This document shows, one piece after another, positions 45,147 to 57,455 of a DNA stretch of 64,000 bases. Position 1 is the first letter of the stretch; every line of letters starts with the position of its first letter. Origin of the DNA: Pisaster brevispinus (lineage: Eukaryota > Echinodermata > Asteroidea > Forcipulatida > Asteriidae). Under the pieces are notes generated by a model. It was not told the DNA's origin and did not search any database. It saw only the letters and a list, made by a program, of their open reading frames with translations. The DNA is taken from NCBI GenBank assembly GCA_023634235.1, contig JAMKCF010000008.1, forward strand, positions 13,607,676 to 13,671,675, given 5' to 3'. The translations under genes and the position numbers were made by a program.

Positions 45147-48100
45147 CTGAAAAAAAGGATCTGTGCCACGACCTAAACTGTAATGTGTACTTTGCAAGAA
45201 GATCACTTTGTTTTATAGCACGAAATCCCAGCGAGAAAGAAAAAAAAGTCATACTGGAGGTGTTGACAATAAGGTGGGTTTGGGTTGTTTGTTTGGGTTT
45301 TTTTTAAGTTTTTTTTTTTTTTTTTAGGGGGGGGGGTGAGGAAACTGACATCCAAACCAACAGTAGGATCATGACTTCCCTGTAGTCGATTCATGCTGTG
45401 ATATCTTTGACATTTGCACAGCAGAATGTTAGATGGAAACAAACTGTATTGGCAAAGTCACATTCATCTTCAAGGAAATCCATGTGTGCGATGCTGAGAT
45501 AAACGCTTAAGAGATGGGCAGGAAGACGATGTGTGGGCTGAGGAAGCGATATCAGAACAGGGGAAGGAAAGGAAAAAGAAGAAAAAAAGTTTAGACAAAG
45601 TCAACAACAAGCAAAGTGGAATAAGCCTTGGCATGGCTAAAGAAAATACTTTAAGTGGGGTAAAACATTTTAGGTTTCACTATGAATGGATTTATCGTTT
45701 CTGTGAAAGAAAGAGTGGTTCTAAGAATAAGAGGTGATACATATTGTTCTTGACCTGTGTACCTCATCTGCGTTCAAACGGCTAAGCTGAGACATAGTTC
45801 ACTGTTGAAATGTTAAGAACTTGATCACATCTGTTCTTGTGAGAAACCACATCTGTTCTCCCTTTTTTTTTTTTTTTTTTTTTTTTGCGTTTTAAATATT
45901 ATTGACGGCTGACCTGTCAATCAGAAATTATTAACAGAGGTTTCAGCTTGTGGTTGCCAGAACTTTAAAATGTTGTATTAAAAGCACCTACAACAGCACA
46001 TTTAAAAGAAACTATTAAGTTCTCAAATAAAAATCTTTGAGTAAAAATCGGTACTTAAACGATTGTTGGAAAAAAATTACCTTGGCCTCATCAAATTTGT
46101 GTAATCTTGTTGTAACTTACAGATTTTTAAACGGGAAACTAAAAGTGTACAAAAGCGTGTCTTTTATCGGTGAAGATTTTTCATATTTTACGTGACCCTG
46201 ATTTTATTTTATTTTTTTCATGGATATTATCAAACAATTTGTTACCATTTCGTAATGGTTGACATTGACCAAGCATGCCCTGATGCATGATCAAAATGAA
46301 CGACATAATAAAATGTGACAGACGCTTTCCAATTTTGCTCATCACTTGATTACGGAAGACTCTTTGTGCACAGAATAAGCGAGGGAGTCCAGGTACAGCA
46401 TATTGCGCATACTACCATTCATTGCATTGTTGCCACTACTTCACATGGACCACTTGGTCTGCATTTCAAGGGGCATGTTGCTTTCGGATTGGGCGCTTTG
46501 GGCTATCAAAAGCGTTAGTTTTGTAGAGAATATGGTTGGAAATATATTTTCTAAGTAGAATAAGAATGATTCACATTTATGTAATGACAAAACAGTCCCC
46601 TATTTTGTAGTTCTAGCCATAGTTTTTACTCCACAAAATGGTGGACTGTATGTTCAGCTGGTTGTATTTCAAGATGCAAATTTATGGGTTTTTGTAATCA
46701 CCAATTATAAAACAAGGTACATGTAGGTATTTCGGTGCATGAAAAATTCCAAACAGCACTGTTTTGAGAGATTAAAAGGCAACGTGCTCCTTTAATAACA
46801 AGAAACATTGAACGAGCAATCATTTTCTTTATAATAACTCACTAGGAATGTAGATGTTAAGGAAGGTGGGTTCATTTTCCCCACTCTATACCCATGCCAC
46901 TCACTTTTGTAAACAAAGTTGAGTTGAACATATCTTTGAGTTGCATATCAATTGAAATAGTGATCAAAGTGATGCACAAAACGTACAAAACAAAATAAAG
47001 GATCGTATAGCACACCTTTTAAAAAAACGTATTATGAAGCGAAGTTACGGTGACTGCATGAACGCTTGTGTGCGTGCACATTAACTGTCAATTGGCATGG
47101 CCTAGTTTTCAAATCAAGATTTAACAAAAAAATATGGAAGCAGGACACACTTGTTTAGGGAGAAGACTTTTTGTTGGAGGTTTTGAGAGTGTAATTGTTT
47201 ATGGACAGACTAATCTCTGTGATTGAGCGAAGCAGATATGACAATCCAACTTGAATTACATGATTGATCTAATTGTTTGAATGGATTTAAAAGTGTTGGA
47301 TTATAAGAGATCAGGAAATCAAGTTCTCTGGTGGTTATAATTTCTTTCTTCTTCTATTCCATGATAACTGAAAAACACTGAATGACGTTTCGGTGTTCTA
47401 AGCAGTTTGGCCTTTCAACATGACAAGATAGCGACTTTGGGAAATTATTTGTTGATGAGTTATTTCGAACATTCTTTTTTAAAAACATCTCTTTTATAGT
47501 TATTCAATTTGCATGATCTTTCAATTGACAGCCCCTGACATTTGGCCATCTCGAATTAGTCACTGCAGTTTTACATTGTACCTATAATGTACACTAACAT
47601 TTTATTGTTGAACCCATTGACATTTTTTGCTGCCGAGTCTTGGGTCTGACGAGATCACTTTCTTTGAACTATTGTTTTGATCAGGGAGCAGTTGCGGTGG
47701 AACAAATTCCCTCCTCGTCTTCAAGACGCGACGGGAAACCAACACTGAACGTCTCCCAACTTTGTTGAGCCGTCGTCACTTTTCTATGCAAAAATCTCTC
47801 CAACCAGACTCAGGGTATAGCATCGGCTCATGCAGGGGGGGGGGGGGGTGGGGGATCATATCCAATGTGTTAGTCCATTTTGTTATGAATATTCAATAGC
47901 TGTTGAATCATTGCAGGCCTGAGAATGAGGCACACAGTGTTTTTTTGTTGTTTTAAACATCAACATATGCCCGATAGGAAGCGCTTTCCATTTGCGTCTA
48001 GACCTTAACCGGAGGGTGTATTTAACTACGGAATATATTATGATGAAAGTATAAGCTTTGGTACCAGCCGGGAGAGTCGGTAAAGGAAACTGCCTAGACC

Positions 48101-49854
48101 AAAACACAGTGTTATAAATCATTACTTGGACAATGCTTGGAGGAGGAAAATATTCTGGTCACGGCTTGCTGACGTGATGCTCAAAAGTATCCGCCAAAAC
48201 AGTACAGTATGCAAGGCTTTTAATTGTTCTACCTTGCTGTACCTCAATAATGTACATGTATGCCATGACTCTTTAGTTTTGTACACCAATCATTGTTTCA
48301 CGGTCCCTTAATGTAGCCACGGTAAGGAATGTTGATACTCGGTCTACTAAAAGGGGCCAGACTATATTTCCTTTTAGCTGCGCAGTAATTAATGTATGGC
48401 TTCTTTCACCTCAGTCCATGTCCAGGACTGCACTCAAAATAAATACAAACCTGTGCTTAGTGTATAGCCCTACTGCAATTTGTTTTTTAATACATTGTAC
48501 ATGTAGGCCCTACATGTACAAGCATATTGTTAGTGCAGGTTTGTGTAGTGTAGTGTAGTTAATTTGGAATACAGTACACATGTGGTAGGGCCCTACCTAA
48601 ATTTGATACAGCATTTCCATAGGTTGGTTGAAAGGTGTGCTGTTAATAACTAGAGGATTGCATGAATCCTTCACAAAATCAAGGGTGTGATTGTGTTCTT
48701 AAGCATCCTATAACCCTGAACATGTTCGCCTCAAAGAATTTTTGTTTCATGTGTGTACACTATGTATTTTCACGATGTATTTTACACACATGTACAGGTT
48801 TTCAAAGAACTAAATTGATGTTTGGTCAGGATGTGCATGGCTGTACAAAGCACCCTGTGAACCTCTCTGAGTGTCTTGCTGACTGAAAAAATATAGGCCA
48901 ATAATATACAACTCAAGATTACCATGCGATGACCTTCAGGTCTGCTCTCCATGTCTGGCTTAACCAGGACTGGTCACACTTTAACAATATCTCTCCCTAT
49001 TCTAATACCCTGGGGTTGTGGTATTATATTCAGAGAAGGCCACTACACACTACAAAGCAATACTATCTGTGCATTGTGGTAGGGTCCCTCTTTTCATGCA
49101 AACAGGGCCCCTATATCCCCACCCCCAAGGCCAGCCCTGGCATTTGGAAGAGGGGTTGTGGTCTGGTCAAACATGAAAAATGGCTGTACAACAATATGAT
49201 GTACAACCACAGCACTCTAGAAGCAGTCTGGCTGTGCTGTGCCCTTGGGGATGGGCAGAGCCTGTGGTAAAATGTGTGTATCCATCACTAGTGTGGTACA
49301 ATGACAAGATAGCCAAAGCACACACCTCAAGGCTACCGGCAGTAGTAAAGAAACTATTCACATGGACCAAATAATGACCCTTGCATATTAAATGTTTTGC
49401 AAGCTTAGAGAAAAGTCATGCCAGACTTGCCTAATAACAAATATTTAGAGCGCCGTTTTATTTAGAGCGGCGTTTCAGAATGGTTTAAGGAAATCTTTTT
49501 ATCACGCATTATGTTTTGTTATTCTACAAGTACATTAGGTCTGTGCCCCCCCCCAATCTTGTCTTTTACATGATAAATCCATGTACATATAAATGAGCTC
49601 TGCTTTTTCAATTTAAATCATTAAACTATCTTACAGCTCAGAACTCTGGCTGCAATGTTGCTCCTAGTTCTGATGAAACACTATTAGTATGCGCATCTTG
49701 TTAATATTTTGGCACGGGCAAATCTGTACTTTTTACTTTTGAAAGTAAAGAAATGAAAACATCATTAGAATTGCTCATGAAATTTAATGATACATGTACA
49801 ATGTAGGTGTGTGTACTGTGTGTCCTTGCCATAAAATGTCTGCTTTGGTGCACA
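45147..49854. other. unannotated stretch
   Basis: T-runs at 45305-45324 and 45861-45884, a G-run at 47835 and TACATGTA palindromes near 48250 and 48495-48520. No element family or splice-supported exon recognised. Confidence 0.45.
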
Positions 49855-50252
49855 TTGAAAGGGAGGGGTATACCTTTGGTAATCACTCCAAAAATTAATG
49901 ACCATAACAAAGTTACTTCGTAAGGAGTGCCGCAGTTGTTGATAATGTATAACTTTTTGAGAAACAATTCCCTATGAAGGATTGTGGTTTTAGAGAGAGG
50001 TATTCCAAAACATTTCAGTCGGAGAAACGTTTCTGCATGAAATGTTTCTCAGATTGTGCATTCCAGTTACAGAACTATTCTTCCGGCGTGGACGCCCCAT
50101 AACCGCTCCAGATTTTCTGCAATATCTCAAAAATGCTACCACCTTTTGAAATGAAATTTTCACGTTAATTTGATTGTTGTATAATATCTTCATTTATATG
50201 GGATTAAAATAATCGAACGGTTCCAAAAACCAAAGGTTTACTTTGCCTTCAA
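49855..50252 (+). mobile_element. TTAA-type MITE, family B copy 3, variant interior
   Basis: The left end TTGAAAGGGAGGGGTATACC and CTTTGGTAATCACTCC match family B. After GAGAAACGTTTCTGCATGAA the interior differs from the other copies. It ends CCAAAGGTTTACTTTGCC then TTCAA, probably a related subfamily. Confidence 0.7.
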
Positions 50253-51614
50253 AGGTTCCCTTCATGGTTTCCACACCCTAAGTCCTAACAGTAACTTGAC
50301 AAAGTAGTGCCTTGCACCATGGATGGAACTAAAGTTGGAAAATGTACTCTATTTTGTAGATGTGATCATACAGCCTCTCTACCATGGGCAGCGCGCCGTA
50401 TTAATACCACTCCTCACTACCCCCTGTAAGGGATGTACCGAAAAACAGTGCTGATTGGCTACCAAAGATGATTGGTGTGCGTGCACGCATGTTAAAAAAC
50501 GTTCGAGCGCGTTTTAGTACGTGCGTGTCAAAATACAAGTATTTTGATGCAATCCCACTTCAAATGAGTCAAGGTTTTACACGGTCACCCTAAGCTGCAT
50601 ACAGTAAGACATGTCACATGATCAAATAAAAATGAGAGGGCACCAGTTGTTTTATGACCTGATGCCTCTGTTGATTGCATGCTCTGTGTACAAGTACATG
50701 TACATTTCCAACACAGAACGGATCAACTTGTTTTATATTTGGATATTTCAAAGTCTCACTTCTTGGGGTTATGATTGAACAGACATCCAGGGGGAAAAAA
50801 CGGAGCGGCGAGATCATACACCGCTTGGAACAGGGTCGATGACCACACTCCTGCAATCCTAGTCATGTTAACTACAGGAAATGAATACTTGCTCTCACCA
50901 TACCTACATTGTGTAAAGGGTGCCAGACTATTTTGCCCTCGAAGACTCAGAATAGCTGTTTATCTGAATTAAAGTGAAACAAGATAGCTGCAGCGTGATA
51001 TTTAATCAGAGTTGCTCCCAAAAGCCAGTGCTTTGTATAATCCATGAATCGTCTGTCACAATTGAAATTATTTAAAATCCACCTTCAGGCAACAATGACA
51101 AATTTTCCCTATTTTCTATGGCCCTAAATCGTTGAAAAAAAACTTCCTCCTAAATTGATTGAAGTTTTCATCAAAAAAAGGAATAAGCAAATGCTCTCCA
51201 AATCACTGCATACAGGGAATAAATTCTCCTCAATATGTCAAACTTATGTTAGAAATCCATATAAATTCTTTGTGCCTATCCAAGGTCACACATTACGCCA
51301 CTACATTGAGGAACAAAAAACATGCAATGTCAAACAATTTTTAGCCTCTATAGATAAATTTGTTTGTTAAAAATGTCCGCAACATTATAATATAAACAGT
51401 TACATGCAGATGCTCAGTTGACGTCAACATTCTTTCGCGGATTATGAGTTACACATGCATGTCTGTAGTAACTGGCATGATTTAAACAATGTGGAAATTA
51501 TTTACAGATTGTGGGTCCATCAAAAGGGAAAATTGAATAAAATCTTACTAGCTGATTGTCCCGATGCAAATTTTAACATCTATTGTTGCAGTACCCACTG
51601 CCGAAATATAGGAT

Positions 51615-51735
51615 TCTAACTGCCTCTAGCTACCGGGCAGTCTTGGTAAGACATCTGCTCTAGAATAGCAAAGGTCGTGGGTTCAAATCCCACCCAAGTT
51701 AATATGCCTGTGTATTTTTTTCCCACAAGACTCTG
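51615..51735 (+). repeat. tRNA-derived SINE, family I
   Basis: It has an A-box-like CTTGGTAAGAC and a B box GGTTCAAATCCC (51680-51691) followed by CACCCAAGTTAATATGCCTG. The head differs from family H, so this is a second tRNA-derived lineage. No 3' acceptor structure is present. Confidence 0.7.
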
Positions 51736-54374
51736 GGGATTTAGTGCTGAGTATACAGTGCTTCACATACATCGGTGTAAGGGTAAATCCAAACGCATCA
51801 AACACAAAAAAAGCATCTGCTCATTCTGGAAAAATTTTCCTGCAAATGTGGCATCTTTGTTAAATTGTGTCGCAGAGTTTCAAGAATAATCCTGTTTTTG
51901 TTTTACTCAACATTGAACAATTACCGCTGAATTTGTTTTTTGTTGTATAACTGAACATTTGTAATGGCCAATCCTGAAGCGAATTCTGCAAAGGTTAAAT
52001 ACCAGAAAGTCCAAGGAAAATCGAGGGCTAACACTAACAGAACAAGGTAGCGCATCGAGCCGCTATGCACGAATTGCGGGCCGATACACACAAATCATAA
52101 AGATGAAACCATAATGCCCCAGACACCACACTATCATAGGGCTTTTAAAACCAAAGATAGACACCAAGTAATAAACATTCCGATATCCTCGTTTTTAATT
52201 CAGTGTGCTCAGGCCAAGCTTCCAAAGTTTAGGTCCAGAATGCCCCACAGTTTTGAAAAATTCTGGGGAGAACTGTGTCCAATTTTTGTTGTGGGAAGCC
52301 TTGTGATACCTGTACGACAAAAGAAAGAAAGGAACACATTTAAAAAATAATTAATGGAAGGGTGTCATCAACAATATTTTTTTGACATTTAGGGGGGGGG
52401 GGGGGGGAATGAAGAGACCTACCCCTTTTCACAGTTGTGCCCCCATCCCCAGTCCAATCCCGTACTGTTGTGTGGCATATTACATGTACAGTATGTACGG
52501 TAGTTTGTTGACTACAGTCCAGTAACAACATGCTACCCAATACCATGATGTCTAAACTTCACAAGATTACTCTCAAAAAATGTAAATACAGCATGAGGGG
52601 GAGTTGTTTTGGATCATTTTTTTGTTAGTGTAAATGATTTTGACACGTTGTCTGGAAGACTCGTGTGTGCTTCATGCTGGGCCAGTGTGGGACATTTATC
52701 AGGCCTTCGAGATTTAAACAGATTGACCGTAGAAAAAAAGTACAGCAAACCGAACTCGGCACTAATCGCCAATTACCCAAGACACAAGACACATCAATAA
52801 TAGTCTAGACTTAAATGGAAATGAGCCGTGTCCAAGGAAGAACAAGCTCTTTATGCAAAGCAAGTGTAGGGCCTTCATGCATACAATGCATTAACAGACC
52901 CGAATCCGGTCTGGAATATACAAATGCATCACTAAATTACAATGTAATTCTCAATGTCATCTCCCTTCCATTAAAATCTTAGTTTGTACTTTTTTTTAAA
53001 GGAGTTTGCCCTTCACTGTAAATAAAGACTCTATTGGTTACATTAGGAATTTAAAATTTGTGGTTTGTGGTTTACTAAAAACTACAGGGTGGGAATTATG
53101 TCACTCTCCTCTGAAACAATTATTCTTTCTTTAAATCCAGATTATAACGTCACAGTTTTCTCAGAAACTGTGCGGGAAAATAACCTTAAACCTGCTCACA
53201 GTAAGGTTTGTCGTGGCTCATTATTCTTGTGAACTGTGAGACACTAATTCTCCCAAGGCCCGAATGCGAGCATTTGCATCTTACGTGTACAGTGCACAAA
53301 TGTAAACGCCGCTCACAAATGCATGCGGATACCGTTGCTTTTGTTCCATTTGATCATTTCCTAATAATTTTGCAAAAGATCATGAATCAGAAGATTGAAT
53401 CAAATCTTTTAGCTTTCAAAATGTACTTTTCTTAGAGATGAAAGACAATTAGTATCAGTACAGGTTTATGTACTTCTGTGTACTTTGCCATTCTATCTCC
53501 AAGGTTGCAGTTCACAATTATTTTGTCAGGTTGATGTACATGTAAATGCTTCCATGCCACTGCATGGGGCTGTGGCTATCTATTGCCAGATCCCCTATGC
53601 TCACCCATTGTCAGAGCACTTATTATGAATAGGGGATCAGACTATTTTTTCCATCCACCTCCCCTGGAATCATGGTTTTAAAAAAAGAGGGGAAAAAAAA
53701 AAAGACTGCTGTCGGAAACAATCATTTATTTACGATTGTTGTGTAGTTCATTTGTGCTCTCTGTTCTCTTCCCATTTTTTCTTTCTCTCACATTTATGAT
53801 GGTTCTGAGAAGCAATCTGCATGTAACACGTTTCCAAATGTGTGCTGGGCATACACGAATTGCTGGGAATGGTCATGAAGAAAAAAAAAACCAGACGACC
53901 GATGCTGTAGAAGGCCTAATGTACCCAGGCATTTGTACAATGGGAAAAAAAAAAAAAACATGGAAAAATGCCAAGCAGTGATGGGTAAACACAATCAACA
54001 TTAAGCAGTTGAATTGGAGCGTAATATTAAAGTGGAAGATGCTAAACAGTATGGGAGATGTTGAATCAAATCTTATGTCGAACGGCCATGGGCAGTAATA
54101 GGCAATGCCTAATGCAAGATACATTGCTTAACTCTCGTCAGGGCATTTTTGTACCCTCCTCTTCCACATGAGCCAGTTTTGGTGCTCAGCTTTTTACTCC
54201 GTCTTATTTCTCAACAGATTTCTTGTCATCTTTTAAAAAAAAACTGTTTAAGATCTGAAATTAAATTGAGGTTTATTATATATAATTTTAAAGTGGACTA
54301 GTTTTAAGTTTGATACTTTACCAATCGCCCCAGTGAAATATATGAATACTTGATCTTATTTCAGGCATTATGCA

Positions 54375-54535
54375 TCGTTTTTGAAAGGGTAAGGGCACCG
54401 AGGCGTTTTCTCCTTGGTAAAGGGCACCTCTATGAGGATGTTGTACATTTCTATTGGAACATTCGAGGGGCACCAAGGCAAAGACCAGGAACTATTGCCG
54501 CTGCTGTCACCCTGGAGTATCGGGCCTATTATTAC
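54375..54535 (+). repeat. dispersed repeat, family F copy
   Basis: TTTTCTCCTTGGTAAAGGGC, GAGGGGCACCAAGGCAAAGA and GGAGTATCGGGCCTATT align block by block with 30935-31105. Confidence 0.7.
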
Positions 54536-55068
54536 TCTTCAGATTTCAAGGGATGTTCAAGAGAATGTGAACGTGCACGTTGAGAATGTGGACCTCTTTT
54601 TAATTTTAGATTAACCTTCACAGGGTTATGCGTCTAACTTAATGTCTTGAAGAGAAGGGGGACAGATATGAGATTCACCATCCCTCAAATTCTTTAAAGA
54701 ACACGTACTGGGGTGACATGGATAGCTGGGACAAGTGTTGTGTTTTTTATTTTGCCCCGAATAAATCACTGTCATTCCAGGTGAGATAAAGCAATCAGTT
54801 CTTTCCGGGTTATGTTTTAGATGAACCCTTGACCTGAATGTCCTCATTTGATAAAGGGGGAAGTATGTTCTGTTTGCGTCACCTTGAAAATGACAGGATT
54901 CAATAATGCTGGTCACAATAATGCTGGTCGGCAGTGACCGGGTTCTCCCAGGATTTCTCAAAACTGTAGGGCATTCTTGAACCTAATTTTGGAATTCAGG
55001 CCCAGGCACACTGAATTGAAATGAGGCGCTCAGAATGTTTTTCACTTGGCGTTTATCTTTGGTTTTAC

Positions 55069-55286
55069 CAGAGATGCGGTTGGTACCCGCTGTCATCTCG
55101 CTAAACTTGGATGAATTGGGCGTTCTTGTTAAAATACCCTGACAGTTTTTGTGCTGTTTTTCTCAGCATGTACACACTGTATTCAGCTGAAACTTTCACA
55201 TGTTGTTTTTGTTGTATTTTTCTTTATAATTTTGCCAATAAATCAGCATTACGTGGACAGAAACCAATCTATGACGCAACCTTTAA
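55069..55286 (-). mobile_element. TTAA-type MITE, family A copy 5, truncated
   Basis: On the minus strand it begins at TTAAAGGTTGCGTCATAGAT (complement of 55286-55267) and runs through GTGAAAGTTTCAGCTGAATA to the CATCTCTGG block. The 3' half, with the palindrome and right end, is missing. Confidence 0.78.
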
Positions 55287-55768
55287 ATAGAAAACATTTC
55301 CATTGTTCTAAAAGTCTTTGAAAAGGAATGTTTTTTTATGATAGTTCCCCCAATCACTTCATACTACTTTCCAATACCCAACACACTACGTATTCTCCTT
55401 TGATCCGAAAACCTTTTTGTTTTCAGAAGGCCTAATTTTTTCAGAGGTTCCCCCCCCCTTTTATTAGTCCCCAGATAAGGTCAGGCTGGGGTGGGCCGGG
55501 GTGCCTGATATTAATACCGAGGGTGCCTGGGCTGAACCATTTTAGATAACGGGATCTTTGGTTGGTACTAATGCTTTCACGGTAGATAATATTTCTTCAT
55601 ATTTCACACACAATCATGTAGTTCATCTAAAACATGTATTTTTTTTAAAGATTCTATTTGTTGATCTCGACCACTAGATGCATGACAAAAACTGAACAAT
55701 GTTTTTCAAAGGGTCACCTGTTTTATTGTGAGATTAATGTTTAAATAATTAATTTCTACTGCTTGGCT

Positions 55769-56174
55769 GAAAGGGAGGGAGGGAGGAAAGGGAGGGTATT
55801 CCTATACCTTTGGTGCTTACTCCAAACGTTTTAATGAGCATAAAAATGTACTTGGTCAAGAGCACTGGAGAGCGGTTGATATATTATAAAACATGGTTAG
55901 AAACAACCCCTTTGAAGTAATGTAGTTTTATAGAGAAGGGGGTAATTTTTACTCCAAAATTTGAATCTGAGAAAGGCTTCAAGGTGGTTAAGCCTTTCTC
56001 AGGCATTTGAAAGCACACAATTCTATGCAACAAGGGTGTTTTTTCTTTCATTATTTTGATGACCAATTGAGCCCAAATTTTCACAGGTTTGTTTTATTTT
56101 ACGCATTTATGTTGTGGTACACCAAGTGAGGATACTGGTCTTTGACATTTACCAAAAGCATACCCTGCCTTTAA
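55769..56174 (+). mobile_element. TTAA-type MITE, family B copy 4
   Basis: This is a full-length copy ending CATACCCTGCC and TTTAA. It contains a perfect 13-bp hairpin, CTGAGAAAGGCTT (55967-55979) with AAGCCTTTCTCAG (55990-56002). The blocks GCACACAATTCTATGCAACA and GACCAATTGAGCCCAAATTT match copy 1. Confidence 0.82.
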
Positions 56175-57105
56175 TTGAAAAGACCAACCAACAGAGGTAA
56201 AAACTATACTTGTGATAACCAGCTGGAATACACTCTGTTCTTGTTACATCCATGGCAGACATTTTGTATATCAGCTACCCCTACATTCACTTGATGGTTA
56301 TAAAGGTCAGCTGGTGTCCCGGGGCACCGGTCAGCCGCTACACGCTTGGTCTGTCTAGCCGAATGAGTCCCTTGCTAATCAGATTTATCCACAATGGCGG
56401 AGTACCTACTTACATTATTCAATCACAACTAGCAATAGGAAAGTACAACATCCGCATTCATTCAGTATGGGGGAACTCGTTTGACATTAGAATCACATTT
56501 GTGTATGGGCTATTCTGTTCTTGTTCATTTGAATTATTAGTAGTATTACAAATTATTTGTTTATTAAAAACTATTGTACTACCCAAAGCTGTAGATTAAA
56601 ACAGTAGTTCATGGAGTGAACATTTTAGAGCATAGTGGAATCATTTGGAAATATATTTCAAAAGCTGACAAACAGCAAAACATAATTCAATAGTTTTAAA
56701 AGAGGCTGTGGCATCAAAGTCTGCTTGTGGCTGGGCTTGGAAACAGGTATTACATCCACGCGCGCGCTGACCGTCAAATCACAAACAAAAGCATTAATGG
56801 GTGCCGCATTATTATCTCGCGCCTGTGTGCAGTAAACTGGGTGAGAGTTCAGAATTCAATGTCTGGCCACAGACTCGCTGTGATCAAGACGACACAGCCC
56901 CTTTTATCCTTATTCTATGGATTAACTTGCAACAAGAAAAGAGAATAATGGAGGCGGGGGGGGGGGGGGGGGGAACTTACAGATGTTGGAGGAATCTCCT
57001 CTAAATTTGCCTGAATGTTAGATTAGTTCGTCACGATACACATTCATAAATAAACTAACAAGTTCTGTGAACAGGCCTACTGTATCTGGACATATTGAGG
57101 ACAGT

Positions 57106-57267
57106 CCTGGGCCCACTTTCATCGAGCTGCTTAAAATCAGAAAATACCAGTATACATATTGTACACCTGACATGCTACTTTGGCTGGTTACCTTATTCTG
57201 GTAAGCTTAATTTTGTTGTGCTTAGCTACTTTTTGTGCTTATTAAGCAGCTGTATGAAGTTGGACCC
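57106..57267. repeat. foldback element, family D copy 4
   Basis: It begins CCTGGGCCCACTTTCATCGA and GCTGCTTA and ends TTAAGCAGCTGTATGAAGTT GGACCC. The ends are inverted repeats. It is followed without a gap by another family D start. Confidence 0.7.
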
Positions 57268-57455
57268 TGGGCCCAATTTCATAGAGCTGACTATTGGACT
57301 AGTTGAAAATGTTGATGGACAATTTTTCGCTAAGCCAAAATAAGTGGGATACCAAACACAGATGCCGCTACATGTGACATGCAATTTTGGCTCGTAATCT
57401 TATTCTTGTTCAGCATAATTTTTTCGTTTAATGGTTAGTGAACATTTACATTGTA
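57268..57455. repeat. foldback element, family D copy 5, degenerate right end
   Basis: TGGGCCCAATTTCATAGAGC marks a clean left end. The right end is only suggested by TTACATTGTATGAAG near 57450. It sits head-to-tail with copy 4. Confidence 0.5.

Noticed and set aside
56252..56599. 115-codon frame, MADILYISYPYIHL...
   Set aside because: No recognisable family and no splice context. It starts soon after a MITE and I could not support it.
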